From the NCBI GenBank assembly GCA_029779845.1, contig JAKOZT010000143.1, forward strand, positions 1 to 64,000: DNA of 64,000 nt. The letters are read 5' to 3'. Position numbers and translations under genes: made by a program. The notes below the pieces were generated by a model. It saw only the letters and a list, made by a program, of their open reading frames with translations, was not told where the DNA came from and ran no database searches. Shown piece after piece: positions 29,422 through 38,551 of this stretch. The stretch is from Pseudomonadota bacterium. Lineage in GTDB: Bacteria > Pseudomonadota > Gammaproteobacteria > Burkholderiales > Burkholderiaceae_C. Every line of letters begins with the position of its first letter. The first letter of the stretch is position 1.

Positions 29422-29726
29422 GCGAGAACGACGACTTCGGCGGCTTCGCGCCGCCGGCGTTCAAGCCCGACGAGGCGCTGCAGCGCGCGAAGCGCGACTT
29501 GCGCGAGATGGGCCTGGCCGAACGCGCCGGGCAGTTCGAGCGCAACGGTGTGGCGATCGCGAAGCTGGTGGTGGACGGCGCGGCGCTGAAGGCCTCGATG
29601 GTCAAGCGCCCCAGCCGCAGCAGCCCCGAGTGGACGCACAAGACCTTGACCAGCAGCGCGATGCTGCGCGACTGGAGCGCCGAGCTGAAGAAGAAGCTGG
29701 CCGGCTGGAGCGACCGCGATGACTGA
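29418..29726 (+). CDS. hypothetical protein, 102 aa, in the importer operon
   Basis: A small, charged, soluble protein (MSENDDFGGFAPPAFKPDEALQ...). It has no signal or membrane segment and I recognise no domain. It overlaps livF by ATGA and the next ligase gene by eight bases, so it is clearly a translated operon member. The likely roles, a partner of the ligase or transporter, are only inference. Confidence 0.7.
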   Translation: MSENDDFGGFAPPAFKPDEALQRAKRDLREMGLAERAGQFERNGVAIAKLVVDGAALKASMVKRPSRSSPEWTHKTLTSSAMLRDWSAELKKKLAGWSDRDD

Positions 29727-30981
29727 CGATCACTTCGACGCGCTGGAGACCCGCGCGCCGGCCGCGCGCGAGGCGGCGCTGATGGCCGCGCTGCCGCAGC
29801 AGGTGGCCGCCGCGCAGAAGACCGCGGCGTTCGGCGAGCTGCTGGCCGGCGTGGATGCCGCAAGCATCACCTCGCGCACCGCGCTGGCCGCGCTGCCGGT
29901 GCTGCGCAAGCACGAGCTGCTGGAACGCCAGAAGGCACAGCGCGCGCAGGATCCGTTCGGCGGCTTCTCGGCGATCGGCTGGCGCGGCCTGCGCGCGGCC
30001 TCGGGCGCCAAGCGCGTGTTCCAGTCGCCCGGGCCGATCTACGAACCCGAAGGCGGCGCGCCCGACTACTGGCGCATCGCCCGCGCGATGCACGCCGCCG
30101 GCTTTCGCGCCGGCGACCTGATCCACAACAGCTTCAGCTACCACCTGACGCCGGCCGGCTCGATGATGGAAACGGGCGCGCACGCGCTCGGCTGCACCGT
30201 CTTCGCCGGCGGCGTCGGCAACACCGAGCTGCAATTGCAGGCGATGCAGGAACTGCGTCCGCACGGCTATGCCGGCACGCCGAGCTTTCTGCGCATCCTG
30301 TTCGAAAAAGCTGCCGAAGGCGGCATCGCGCTGCCGACGCTGACCAAGGCGCTGGTCAGCGGCGAGGCCTTTCCGCCGTCGCTGCGCGACTGGCTGGCCG
30401 AGCGCGGCGTGGCGGGCTGCCAGTGCTACGCCACCGCCGACGTCGGCCTGATCGCCTACGAGACGAGCGCGCGCGAAGGCCTGGTGCTCGACGAAGGCGT
30501 GATCCTCGAGATCGTGCGCCCCGGCACCGGCGAGCCGCTGCCCGAAGGCGAGGTCGGCGAGGTGGTGATCACCGTGCTGAACACCGACTACCCGATGGTG
30601 CGCTTCGGCACCGGCGACCTTTCCGCGGTGCTGCCCGGCACCTGCCCGACAGGCCGCACGAACACCCGCATCAAGGGCTGGCTCGGCCGCGCCGACCAGA
30701 CCGCCAAGGTGCGCGGCATGTTCGTGCACCCCGGCCAGGTGGCCGAGGTGGCGCGCCGCCACCCGGAAGTCGGGCGCACGCGCCTCGTCGTGGCCGGCGA
30801 GATGGCCAACGACACGATGACGCTGAAGGTGGAAGTGGCGGGCGCCCCCGAGGGCCTGGCCGCGAAGATCGCCGAGAGCGTGCGCGACGTGACCAAGCTG
30901 CGCGCCGACATCGAACTGGTGGCGCCCGGCAGCCTGCCCAACGACGGCAAGGTGATCGAGGACGCGCGCAGCTACCGCTGA
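29719..30981 (+). CDS. phenylacetate-CoA ligase-type adenylate-forming enzyme
   Basis: 420 residues, PaaK-like: HNSFSYHLTPAGSMMETGAHALGCTVFAGGVGNTELQLQAM and YAGTPSFL are family signatures, with a C-terminal lid GRADQTAKVRGMFVHPGQV and ELVAPGSLPNDGKVIEDAR. It activates an aromatic or related acid to its CoA thioester. The usual YGSTE-like motif reads YATADVGLIAYE. A second ligase in the same operon as an uptake system supports import plus CoA activation; which acid is unknown. Confidence 0.85.
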   Translation: MTDDHFDALETRAPAAREAALMAALPQQVAAAQKTAAFGELLAGVDAASITSRTALAALPVLRKHELLERQKAQRAQDPFGGFSAIGWRGLRAASGAKRVFQSPGPIYEPEGGAPDYWRIARAMHAAGFRAGDLIHNSFSYHLTPAGSMMETGAHALGCTVFAGGVGNTELQLQAMQELRPHGYAGTPSFLRILFEKAAEGGIALPTLTKALVSGEAFPPSLRDWLAERGVAGCQCYATADVGLIAYETSAREGLVLDEGVILEIVRPGTGEPLPEGEVGEVVITVLNTDYPMVRFGTGDLSAVLPGTCPTGRTNTRIKGWLGRADQTAKVRGMFVHPGQVAEVARRHPEVGRTRLVVAGEMANDTMTLKVEVAGAPEGLAAKIAESVRDVTKLRADIELVAPGSLPNDGKVIEDARSYR

Positions 30982-31049
30982 CATCCGGCCGACCCGGCGG
31001 TCGGGGACAATGGGCGTTTTCCGCCACCCGGCGAGCACGAGCCCCACCG

Positions 31050-32318
31050 ATGAAAGCCCTCGACGACTTCCGCCTGCGCCTTGGCCGCCACGAGCTGGTG
31101 CCGATCATGATCGGCGGCATGGGCGTGGACATCTCGTCCTCCGATCTCGCGCTGGAAGCGGCGCGGCTCGGCGGCGTCGGCCACATCTCCGACGCGATGA
31201 TCAAGACGGTCACCGACCGGCGCTACAAGACCAAGTACGTCAAGGCCAAGCAGGCGCAGTACAAGTACAACGTCGACTCGCCGGACAAGTCGGCCGTCAA
31301 GTTCGACCTCGGCGACCTGGCCGAGGCGACGCGGCTGCACGTCGAGCACACCATGTCGCGCAAGACCGGCGCGGGGCTGGTGTTCATCAACTGCATGGAA
31401 AAGCTGACGATGAACTCGCCGAAGGAGACGCTGGCGGTGCGCCTGGCCTCCGCGCTCGACGCCGGCATCGACGGCGTCACGCTGGCCGCCGGGCTGCACC
31501 TGGGCTCCTTCGCGCTGATCGAGCAGCACCCGCGCTTTCGCGACGCCAAGCTGGGCATCATCGTCTCGTCGCTGCGCGCGCTGCAGCTGTTCCTGAAGAA
31601 GAACGCGCGGCTGAACCGGCTGCCCGACTACGTGGTGGTCGAAGGCCCGCTGGCCGGCGGACACCTGGGCTTCGGCATGGACTGGGCGCAGTACGACCTG
31701 GCCACCATCGTCGCCGAGATCCGCGCCTGGATCACGCAGGAGCAGCTCGACATTCCGCTGATCCCGGCCGGCGGCATCTTCACCGGCGGCGACGCGGTGC
31801 GCTTCATGGAAGCCGGCGGCTCGGCGGTGCAGGTGGCGACGCGCTTCACGGTGACGCGCGAGTGCGGCCTGCCCGACGAGATCAAGCAGGAGTACTTCAA
31901 GGCCGACGAGGACGACATCGAGGTCAACCAGATCTCGCCCACCGGCTACCCGATGCGCATGATCAAGGCCAGCCCCGGCATCGGCGACGGCATCCGCCCC
32001 AACTGCGAGGCCTACGGCTACCTGCTCGACGCGAACGGCAAGTGCGCCTACATCGAGGCCTGGAACCGCGAGGTGGCCGCCCACCCGGGCGCCAAGCGCG
32101 TGTCGGTGATGGACAAGACCTGCCTGTGCACCCACATGCGCAACTTCGCGATCTGGACCTGCGGGCAGACGGCCTCGCGGTTGAAGGACACCTCGGTGCG
32201 GCGAGAGGACGGGACCTACCAGCTGCTCAGCACCGAGCATGTGTTCCGGGACTATCAGTTCAGCACGGGGGAGCGCATCGCTCTGCCGGAGGCGGAGGGC
32301 GGCAGGGAGCGCGGCTGA
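31050..32318 (+). CDS. nitronate monooxygenase/NPD-family FMN enzyme
   Basis: 422 residues. TIM-barrel FMN family: PIMIGGMGVDIS, VVVEGPLAGGHLGFG, IPLIPAGGIFTGGDAVRFMEAGGSAVQVATRF (FMN phosphate loop). Substrates in the family range from nitronates to enoyl-acyl groups. Beyond the usual end there is a roughly 100-residue extension with a clustered cysteine motif (DKTCLCTHMRNFAIWTCGQT). Start ATG 31050; 68 bases after the ligase stop, so probably the end of the operon. Confidence 0.82.
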   Translation: MKALDDFRLRLGRHELVPIMIGGMGVDISSSDLALEAARLGGVGHISDAMIKTVTDRRYKTKYVKAKQAQYKYNVDSPDKSAVKFDLGDLAEATRLHVEHTMSRKTGAGLVFINCMEKLTMNSPKETLAVRLASALDAGIDGVTLAAGLHLGSFALIEQHPRFRDAKLGIIVSSLRALQLFLKKNARLNRLPDYVVVEGPLAGGHLGFGMDWAQYDLATIVAEIRAWITQEQLDIPLIPAGGIFTGGDAVRFMEAGGSAVQVATRFTVTRECGLPDEIKQEYFKADEDDIEVNQISPTGYPMRMIKASPGIGDGIRPNCEAYGYLLDANGKCAYIEAWNREVAAHPGAKRVSVMDKTCLCTHMRNFAIWTCGQTASRLKDTSVRREDGTYQLLSTEHVFRDYQFSTGERIALPEAEGGRERG

Positions 32319-32345
32319 GAACGGCATTGGACCTCGCTTGCTCGC

Positions 32346-32363
32346 GTATATCAATTGCTATAC
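32346..32363. promoter_or_regulatory. AT-rich inverted repeat, probable TA autoregulatory operator
   Basis: GTATA-N8-TATAC (32346-32350 and 32359-32363) is a sharp AT-rich island in GC-rich DNA, ending ten bases before the antitoxin start. Typical placement for autorepression of a toxin-antitoxin operon. Confidence 0.5.
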
Positions 32364-32372
32364 ATTGACGCG

Positions 32373-32681
32373 ATGAGCCGCTCTGCCACCCTGCCCCCCA
32401 TCCGCGTGACGCCCGAGACCAAGGCCAGCCTGGAGGCCGTGCTGCGCGAGGGCGAATCGCTGACCCAGTTCATCGAGAACGCGGTGTGCCAGGAGGCGGA
32501 GTTCCGTGCCTTGCAGAACGCCGCGGTGGCGCGGGCGAAGAAGGCCTTGCGCGCGGCGGACAAGGGCGTGGGCCTGATGACGAGCGAAGAATTCCTCGCC
32601 GGCATGGACAAGCGCGCACGGGACGCCCAGCATCGCATCCGCGCCGCCGTGGAGGCGAGGAAGAAGCGGGCGGCCGGGTGA
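32373..32681 (+). CDS. type II antitoxin, YlcI/YnfO-like
   Basis: 102 residues. The N terminus (LPPIRVTPETKASLEAVLREGESLTQFIENAV) reads as a ribbon-helix-helix DNA-binding unit; the C-terminal half (ALRAADKGVGLMTSEEFLAGMDKRARDAQHRI) is a helical toxin-binding tail. It overlaps the toxin gene by GTGA. Start ATG 32373 rather than 32355, because the latter falls inside the AT-rich operator. Confidence 0.75.
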   Translation: MSRSATLPPIRVTPETKASLEAVLREGESLTQFIENAVCQEAEFRALQNAAVARAKKALRAADKGVGLMTSEEFLAGMDKRARDAQHRIRAAVEARKKRAAG

Positions 32682-32998
32682 GCAAGCCCTATCGGGTCGT
32701 TCCCACCACCGCGTTCCAGGAAGACATCGAGCGCCTCGAGGAACACATCGTCGAGCGCGAGCTGGCCAGCGAGACACCCGACGACACCTGCCTGCTGCGC
32801 TTCCGCTACGCCGTCGAGCGCGCCATGTCCATCCTCTCGTTCGCGCCGCACACCTGCCGCCGCTCCGAGGCGCACCGCGATTTCCGGGAGCTGATCGTCC
32901 CCTTCGGCCACGGCGGGTGTGTCGTGCTCTTCGCCGTTCGCGACTTCGATGCCGTGCTGCTCGCCGCGCGGGACCAGCACGAGCGCGACTACCAGTAG
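32678..32998 (+). CDS. RelE/ParE-family toxin
   Basis: 106 residues from GTG 32678. The RelE/ParE fold is suggested by the start YRVVPTTAFQEDIERLEEHI, the basic middle (HTCRRSEAHRDFRELIVPFGHGGCVVLFAVRD) and a C-terminal LLAARDQHERDY, matching the family pattern with a terminal aromatic. Likely an mRNA interferase or gyrase inhibitor held by the preceding antitoxin. Target unknown. Confidence 0.75.
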   Translation: MSKPYRVVPTTAFQEDIERLEEHIVERELASETPDDTCLLRFRYAVERAMSILSFAPHTCRRSEAHRDFRELIVPFGHGGCVVLFAVRDFDAVLLAARDQHERDYQ

Positions 32999-33004
32999 CC
33001 GACG

Positions 33005-34108
33005 ATGAGGCCGACCATGCGACTCTCCCCCGCCCTGCTTTGCGCCGCCGTGCTGGCCACGCTGCCGGCCGCACCGCCCGCCACCGCCCAGCCCCGCTCC
33101 CCCGCCCCGCCGCGCGCCGTCACCCCGCGCGGCCCGCTGGCGGCCGAGGAGCTGAACAACATCGCCGTCTTCAAGGCCGCCTCGCCCGCGGTGGTGAACA
33201 TCACCGCGCTCGGCCTGGAGCGCGAGCTGTTCTCGCGCAACGTGCAGCAGGTGCCGCAGGGCACCGGCACCGGCTTCGTGTGGGACACGGCCGGGCACGT
33301 CGTCACCAACTTCCACGTGATCCAGGAAGCCAGCGGCGCGCGCGTCACGCTGGCCGACCAGTCGAGCTACAAGGCCGAGCTGGTGGGCGCCTTCCCCGAC
33401 CGCGACATCGCGGTGCTGAAGATCGCCGCGCCCGCCGCCAAGCTGCGCGCGCTGCCGGTGGGCAGCAGCCGCGACCTGCAGGTGGGCCAGCAGGTCTACG
33501 CGATCGGCAATCCCTTCGGGCTCGACCAGACGCTGACCACCGGCATCGTCAGCGCGCTGAACCGCGAGATCGAGTCGGTGACGCGCCGCATGATCCGCGG
33601 CGCGATCCAGACCGACGCGGCCATCAACCCCGGCAACTCGGGCGGCCCGCTGCTCGATTCGGCCGGCCGGCTGATCGGCATGAACACCGCGATCTACAGC
33701 CCCTCGGGCGCGAGCGCGGGCATCGGCTTCGCGATTCCGGTCGACGAGGTGAACCGCATCGTGCCGCGCCTGATCCGCGACGGCCGCATGGTGCGCCCCG
33801 CCCTCGGCGTCAGCGGCGGCGGCGCCGACATCAACCGCGCGCTCGGCCTGCCCAAGGGCGTGGCGCTGCTGCGCGTGCAGCGCGGCGGGCCGGCGGCGAA
33901 GGCGGGGCTGAAGGCCTTCGCGCGCGGCGACGGCGGCATCGTGCAGGGCGACGTGATCACCGCGATCAACGGCGAGCCCATCGCGGACGCCGACGACATG
34001 CTCGACGCGCTGGAGAAGCTCAACCCCGGCGACAGCGCGACGCTGACGCTGTGGCGCGCCGGCGCGACGCGCAAGGTGGCGGTGACGCTGGCCGAATCGG
34101 AAGACTAG
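33005..34108 (+). CDS. HtrA/Deg-like serine protease with PDZ domain
   Basis: 367 residues. Signal peptide to about residue 30 (TLPAAPPATAQ), trypsin-like domain with the triad His (HVVTNFHVI), Asp (DRDIAVLKI) and Ser (INPGNSGGPLLDS), then one PDZ domain (GVALLRVQRGGPAAKAGLKA ... VITAINGEPI). Periplasmic quality-control protease of the short, single-PDZ type. Start may be ATG 33005 or 33017. No regulatory partner is nearby. Confidence 0.9.
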   Translation: MRPTMRLSPALLCAAVLATLPAAPPATAQPRSPAPPRAVTPRGPLAAEELNNIAVFKAASPAVVNITALGLERELFSRNVQQVPQGTGTGFVWDTAGHVVTNFHVIQEASGARVTLADQSSYKAELVGAFPDRDIAVLKIAAPAAKLRALPVGSSRDLQVGQQVYAIGNPFGLDQTLTTGIVSALNREIESVTRRMIRGAIQTDAAINPGNSGGPLLDSAGRLIGMNTAIYSPSGASAGIGFAIPVDEVNRIVPRLIRDGRMVRPALGVSGGGADINRALGLPKGVALLRVQRGGPAAKAGLKAFARGDGGIVQGDVITAINGEPIADADDMLDALEKLNPGDSATLTLWRAGATRKVAVTLAESED

Positions 34109-34218
34109 GGCCCTAGCTTCCGGGAGCGCGACTCCCCAGGACGCAGCCGCCGCCGCACGCGGCCGCTTCCTAAGCTGACCTGACCGAGCCCCCTGCGGCT
34201 CGATCAGGAGCAGCAGTC

Positions 34219-37200
34219 ATGGGTCGTTCGTCCTATTCCCTGAGCGGGCGCGTCACGCGCAGCGACAACCAGCAAGGCGTGTTCGGCCTGCACGTCGAGG
34301 TGCACGATGCCGATGCGCCCGGCGCGCCGCCGCTGGCGCACGCGCTGACCGGCAGCGACGGCACGTACCACGTCGACGTGCCGCTCGGCGAGGAACGCGC
34401 CTGCTGCGACTGCCCGGCGCTCTACGTCGTGCTGCGCGACCGCGATTGCCGCCTCGTGCACGACGGCTGCGCCGATCGGCGCTGCTGCCGGCACGGCGAG
34501 CCGCTGCGCATCGACGTGGCGCTCGCGCCGCAGCCGCTGTGGTGGCATCTGTCGCGCCCGCTCGCCTGGCAGCAGATCGCCGAGCCGCTGCTGCCGCCGC
34601 AGGTGATGCAGGAGATCGAGGACGCGATCGAGCTGCTGCGCGCCGAGGGCGTGCCGGCCGCGCAGGCCTCGCTGGCGCTGGCCGAGTGCGCCAGCCCGGC
34701 GCTGCGCGGCTTCGACCGCGTGCTGCTCGACGCCTGGGGCACGCTGCAAGGCGACCTCGCCGCGGGGCGGCGCTACCGCGAGGTGCTGGATGCGCTGGCC
34801 TCCGAGACCGGCTGCGATTGCCACGGCCCGGCGCCCTTCGATGCCGAGGTCGACGCGATGTTCGAGGCCGCCTGCGCGCCGCGCGAGCCGGGCTGCACGC
34901 CGCCGTCGCCCTGCGCGCCGTGCGGCGAGGGCGATTGCGACGACGCGGGCTGCCACTGCGGCGCGCCCTTCCTCGGCGAAGACAAGGTGATGCTGCTGCT
35001 GTTCGCCGCGCTGCACCTGGCCTGCGGCGACAGCGCGGGCGCGAAGCGCCACGTCAAGGCGCTGCTGACGCAGTTCTGCCGCTTCGGCACGCTGGCCGCG
35101 CTGCACGGCGCGGCGCGCCCGGCGCTGCTCGGCGACGCGGCCGCCAAGGCGCATGCACGCGACCTGCTCGAATGGCTGGCGCGCTGCTGCACGCCGTGCG
35201 AGCCGAAGTCGGCCTGCGCGCCCTGCCTCGCGCCCGGCATCGAAAGATGCCTGCGCGCGGCGATCTCGCAATGGTGCGAAGTCGAGTGCTGGCACGTCTG
35301 CGAGGTGCGCCCGCCGCGCGCCTGCCCGGGCGAAGAGATCCTGATCGCCGGCTGCGGCTTCGGCGCGCGGCCGGGGCGTGTGCTGTTCCGCCCGCACGGC
35401 GGCACGGCGCTGTCGCTGCCCGGCACGGTGGTGTCGTGGTGCGACGACCGCATCGCCGTGCGCGTGCCGCAGGGCGCGGGCTGCGGCATGACGATCGAGC
35501 TGCCGCCGCAAACGCTCTCGCTGTGCGGGCGCTTCCTCGAGCTGCGGCCGTTCGGCTGCATCGAACACGGCTTCGAGGGCACGGCCGCCGAGATCGAGCG
35601 CTTCGACATCAAGGGCCATGCCGGCACGGCGGCGGGCGAATGCCCGCTGCAACCCGGCGAGCCGCTGCGCATCCGCTGGGCCACCTGCGCGGCCGACCGC
35701 GTGCGCGTCGAGATCATCGACCTGGCGAACAACGCCGTGATCGCCGCGCTGGACCCGGCCGCAGCCAGCGGCCGCTGGGATTTCGAAGCGACGAACTTCA
35801 CCCGCACGACGCGGCTGCGCGTGCGCATCACCGCCTTCGGCCGCTGCGAGCCGCCGCAGGTGTCGCGCCAGATCGACCTCGTCTTCCAGCGCCGCCCGAA
35901 TCTGCAAGTGCAGGGGCTGGAGGTGACGCAGGCCGTGCAGCACTACCGCGCCGCGGAGCACCTCACCGACCCGGCCGACCGCGGCCCCGACAACAGCCTG
36001 CGCCTGGTGACGAACAAGACCGCCTGGGTGCGCAGCTACCTGCGCAGCGGCCAGGACCCGGCCTTCGACAGCGGCCAGCTCGCCGGCGTGAGCGGCACGC
36101 TGCGCGTCGAGCGGCGCACGGCCGGCACGTGGAGCACCATCGCGACGCTGGCGCCGCAGAACGGCCCGGTGACGGCCGAGGACAGCCACCCGAGCTACCG
36201 CGCCGAGCGCGGCAACATCAACACCACGCTGAACTTCGTCGTGCCGGCCGCGCTGATGACCGGGCTGCTGCGCTTCACGGTCGACGTGCACGGGCCCTTC
36301 CCGAAGTGCCCGGGCCAGCGCGCCAGCGCTTCGACGCAGGTCGACGTGAACCTGCACCAGACGCTCAACGCCGCCTTCATCACCATCGGCTACGACGGGC
36401 CCGACGCGGCGCGCACCGGCAACATCACGCTGCCCGCGCCGACGCTGGCCACCTGCCAGGCCGAGACGAGCTGGGCGCTGGCCACCTACCCGGTGGACAG
36501 CGTGCCCAACGTGCGCATCGCCGGCAGCTTCGTCACCAACACGCCGATCGACGACGCGCGCAGCTGCGACGGCTGCTGCTCGCCCAACTGGGGCCCGCTG
36601 CTGACGCAGATCGGCGCGCTGGTGGCGCTCGACCAGGCCGCGCACCCGGGCGAGACCTGGGCCTACTACGGCCTGATCGCCAGCGGCATCCCGGTCAACG
36701 TGCCGGGCTGCAGCGGCGGCGCCACCGGCGGCGTCGCGGGCCAGCCGCAGACCTACGCGCACGAGATCGGCCATCAGTTCGGCCTGCCGCACGCGCGGTG
36801 CGGCAACGCCGGCAACGGCAACCCGGCCTACACGATCTACGAGCCCTACGACCTGCCGGTCGATCCGCCCGGCACCACCAACTGGACGATGGCCTCGATC
36901 GGCGAGTACGGCCTGGACATCAACAGCGGCGCGATCGCCGACCCGAACGACTTCGAGGACTTCATGTCGTACTGCGGGCCGCGCTGGATCTCCAAGTTCA
37001 CGCACGACTTCCTCGTCAACCACGCGGGGCTGGGGCCGCAGACCATTCCCACCGGCGCCGGCGCGCCGCGCGTGATCCACGACGGCGGCGCGCCGCTGGA
37101 CCGGGACGAAACCGCCATCGAGCCGCTGATCCTGCTGATGGGCACGCTGAAGGCCGATGGCGGCGTGGAGGTGGCGAGCGTGGCGCGGCTGGAGACGCGC

Positions 37201-38022
37201 TACCTGCGCGGCAACGGCCGGCGCAGCGGCTACGTGGCGCAGCACCTCGACGCCGACGGCCGCGTGCTGGCCGAGGACGTTCTGTACGGCTACGTGCAGG
37301 AAGGCGGCTGCGGTTGCGGCGGGCACGGTGGGCACGGCGGCGGCAAGGACGAGTCAGCGCCGCAGCCCGCGCCCTTCAAGGCGATGCTGCGCGACAGCGC
37401 GCCCGGCGCGGCGCTGCGCATCCTCAAGTGCGGCGAAGTGGTGTGGGAGCGCCAGCGGCCCGAGCGCGCCTGCAAGCTCGGCGGCGTGCGCGCAGTAGTG
37501 GGCAAGAACGGCGAGGTGGAGCTGAGCTGGAAGCTCGACGGCGCGGCGCGCCAGAAGGGCGAGGACACCGAAGTCTGGGCGCGCTGGAGCGACGACGAGG
37601 GCAAGACCTGGCACGCGCTGAGCGTCGGCCTGCGCGGCGGCCGCGCGACGCTGCCGGCCGAGGCGCTGCCCGGCGGCACGGCGTTGCGCATCGAGCTGCT
37701 CGCCAACGACGGCTTCGACACGCAGCGCGCCGTCAGCGAGCCGCTCACGCTGCCGCCGCGCGCGCCGGCGGTGACCATCCTGCACCCGGCCGCCGGCACG
37801 CCGGTGTACGGCGACCGGCAGATCCACCTGTGGGGCAGCGCGAGCGGCGCCGGCGACCATGCCGAGTGGTTCATCGACGGCCGCAGCGTCGGCCGGGGGC
37901 TCGATCTCTGGGTCGACAACCCCGGCCCGGGCCGCCACGAGCTGCGTCTGGTGGTGCGCGCCGGCGAGCGCGAAGGCAGCGCGCAAGGGAGCTTCGAAGT
38001 GCTGGGCGGTGGGACCGATTGA
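34219..38022 (+). CDS. large cysteine-rich metzincin-type metalloprotease, multidomain
   Basis: 1267 residues. N-terminal transthyretin/carboxypeptidase-regulatory-like domain (about 5-60); a helical region to about 390 holding more than half of roughly 50 cysteines, many as CC or CxxC; an IPT/TIG-like segment (GEEILIAGCGFGARPGRVLF). From about 570 comes LQVQGLEVTQAVQHY, then a zinc site HEIGHQFGLPH at 848-858 and Met-turn FMSYC at 915-919. Two Ig-like or sugar-binding-like C-terminal domains follow. No signal peptide or Tat motif. I know no named family with this architecture; peptidase activity is inferred from the zinc motif. Confidence 0.75.
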   Translation: MGRSSYSLSGRVTRSDNQQGVFGLHVEVHDADAPGAPPLAHALTGSDGTYHVDVPLGEERACCDCPALYVVLRDRDCRLVHDGCADRRCCRHGEPLRIDVALAPQPLWWHLSRPLAWQQIAEPLLPPQVMQEIEDAIELLRAEGVPAAQASLALAECASPALRGFDRVLLDAWGTLQGDLAAGRRYREVLDALASETGCDCHGPAPFDAEVDAMFEAACAPREPGCTPPSPCAPCGEGDCDDAGCHCGAPFLGEDKVMLLLFAALHLACGDSAGAKRHVKALLTQFCRFGTLAALHGAARPALLGDAAAKAHARDLLEWLARCCTPCEPKSACAPCLAPGIERCLRAAISQWCEVECWHVCEVRPPRACPGEEILIAGCGFGARPGRVLFRPHGGTALSLPGTVVSWCDDRIAVRVPQGAGCGMTIELPPQTLSLCGRFLELRPFGCIEHGFEGTAAEIERFDIKGHAGTAAGECPLQPGEPLRIRWATCAADRVRVEIIDLANNAVIAALDPAAASGRWDFEATNFTRTTRLRVRITAFGRCEPPQVSRQIDLVFQRRPNLQVQGLEVTQAVQHYRAAEHLTDPADRGPDNSLRLVTNKTAWVRSYLRSGQDPAFDSGQLAGVSGTLRVERRTAGTWSTIATLAPQNGPVTAEDSHPSYRAERGNINTTLNFVVPAALMTGLLRFTVDVHGPFPKCPGQRASASTQVDVNLHQTLNAAFITIGYDGPDAARTGNITLPAPTLATCQAETSWALATYPVDSVPNVRIAGSFVTNTPIDDARSCDGCCSPNWGPLLTQIGALVALDQAAHPGETWAYYGLIASGIPVNVPGCSGGATGGVAGQPQTYAHEIGHQFGLPHARCGNAGNGNPAYTIYEPYDLPVDPPGTTNWTMASIGEYGLDINSGAIADPNDFEDFMSYCGPRWISKFTHDFLVNHAGLGPQTIPTGAGAPRVIHDGGAPLDRDETAIEPLILLMGTLKADGGVEVASVARLETRYLRGNGRRSGYVAQHLDADGRVLAEDVLYGYVQEGGCGCGGHGGHGGGKDESAPQPAPFKAMLRDSAPGAALRILKCGEVVWERQRPERACKLGGVRAVVGKNGEVELSWKLDGAARQKGEDTEVWARWSDDEGKTWHALSVGLRGGRATLPAEALPGGTALRIELLANDGFDTQRAVSEPLTLPPRAPAVTILHPAAGTPVYGDRQIHLWGSASGAGDHAEWFIDGRSVGRGLDLWVDNPGPGRHELRLVVRAGEREGSAQGSFEVLGGGTD

Positions 38023-38122
38023 AGCGCACAGTGCGGTCGCGGTGGGAGCGTCCACGCTGAGCGGCGCGGCAGGCGCGGCCCCGATGGTGGTATGCGGTCG
38101 GTGGCACGTCACCGTTGGTTCA

Positions 38123-38361
38123 GCAAAGGCCCGTCCGGGCCGCCCGCGGCGCGCCTATGGGGCGCTGAGGAGCGCAGGGCTTGCGGCCCGCGCGCGTACT
38201 CGCGCGCTTCGTCTTCATGCTCGCCGCGGGTGATTGAGCGCAGCGAACGACAGTGAGCGAAGTGAGTTCCGCGGCGGGGCCGCAAGCGCGAGCACCGCAA
38301 GGGAGTCGGCGCAGCCGACCGCCCCATCGAAGCGCCGCGGGCGGCCCGGACGGGCCTTTGC
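38123..38361. repeat. 239-bp palindromic intergenic element with perfect 30-bp inverted ends
   Basis: Positions 38123-38152 are the exact reverse complement of 38332-38361, and the inner arms are partly complementary. The interior (TGAGCGCAGCGAACGACAG..., GAGCGAAGTGAG) resembles a repeat frequent between genes in Comamonadaceae. It sits in the 579-base gap before the hydrogenase operon and may be a non-autonomous mobile element or a transcription insulator. Confidence 0.75.
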
Positions 38362-38499
38362 CGCTGCGATAGATGCCCGGAACCAAGCACACGGCCGGCC
38401 GCGCCGCTTCCACTTCGACCCGCGCGCCGGCAGGCCGCTGACCGGCTCGCGTCGCGCGCCTTTTCCAGCGCGCCGAACACGCGCGCAAAACCCGCCGCC

Positions 38500-38512
38500 C
38501 ATCAAGCACTTA
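38500..38512 (+). promoter_or_regulatory. candidate IHF-binding site upstream of hoxK
   Basis: CATCAAGCACTTA matches the IHF consensus WATCAA-N4-TTR at all but the first base. It lies about 70 bases upstream of the predicted sigma-54 start, between promoter and presumed HoxA site, as known for hoxK of R. eutropha. Confidence 0.5.
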
Positions 38513-38551
38513 CCGCACCCTCCGGGGACTTTCCCGTAGAGCGCCGCAACA

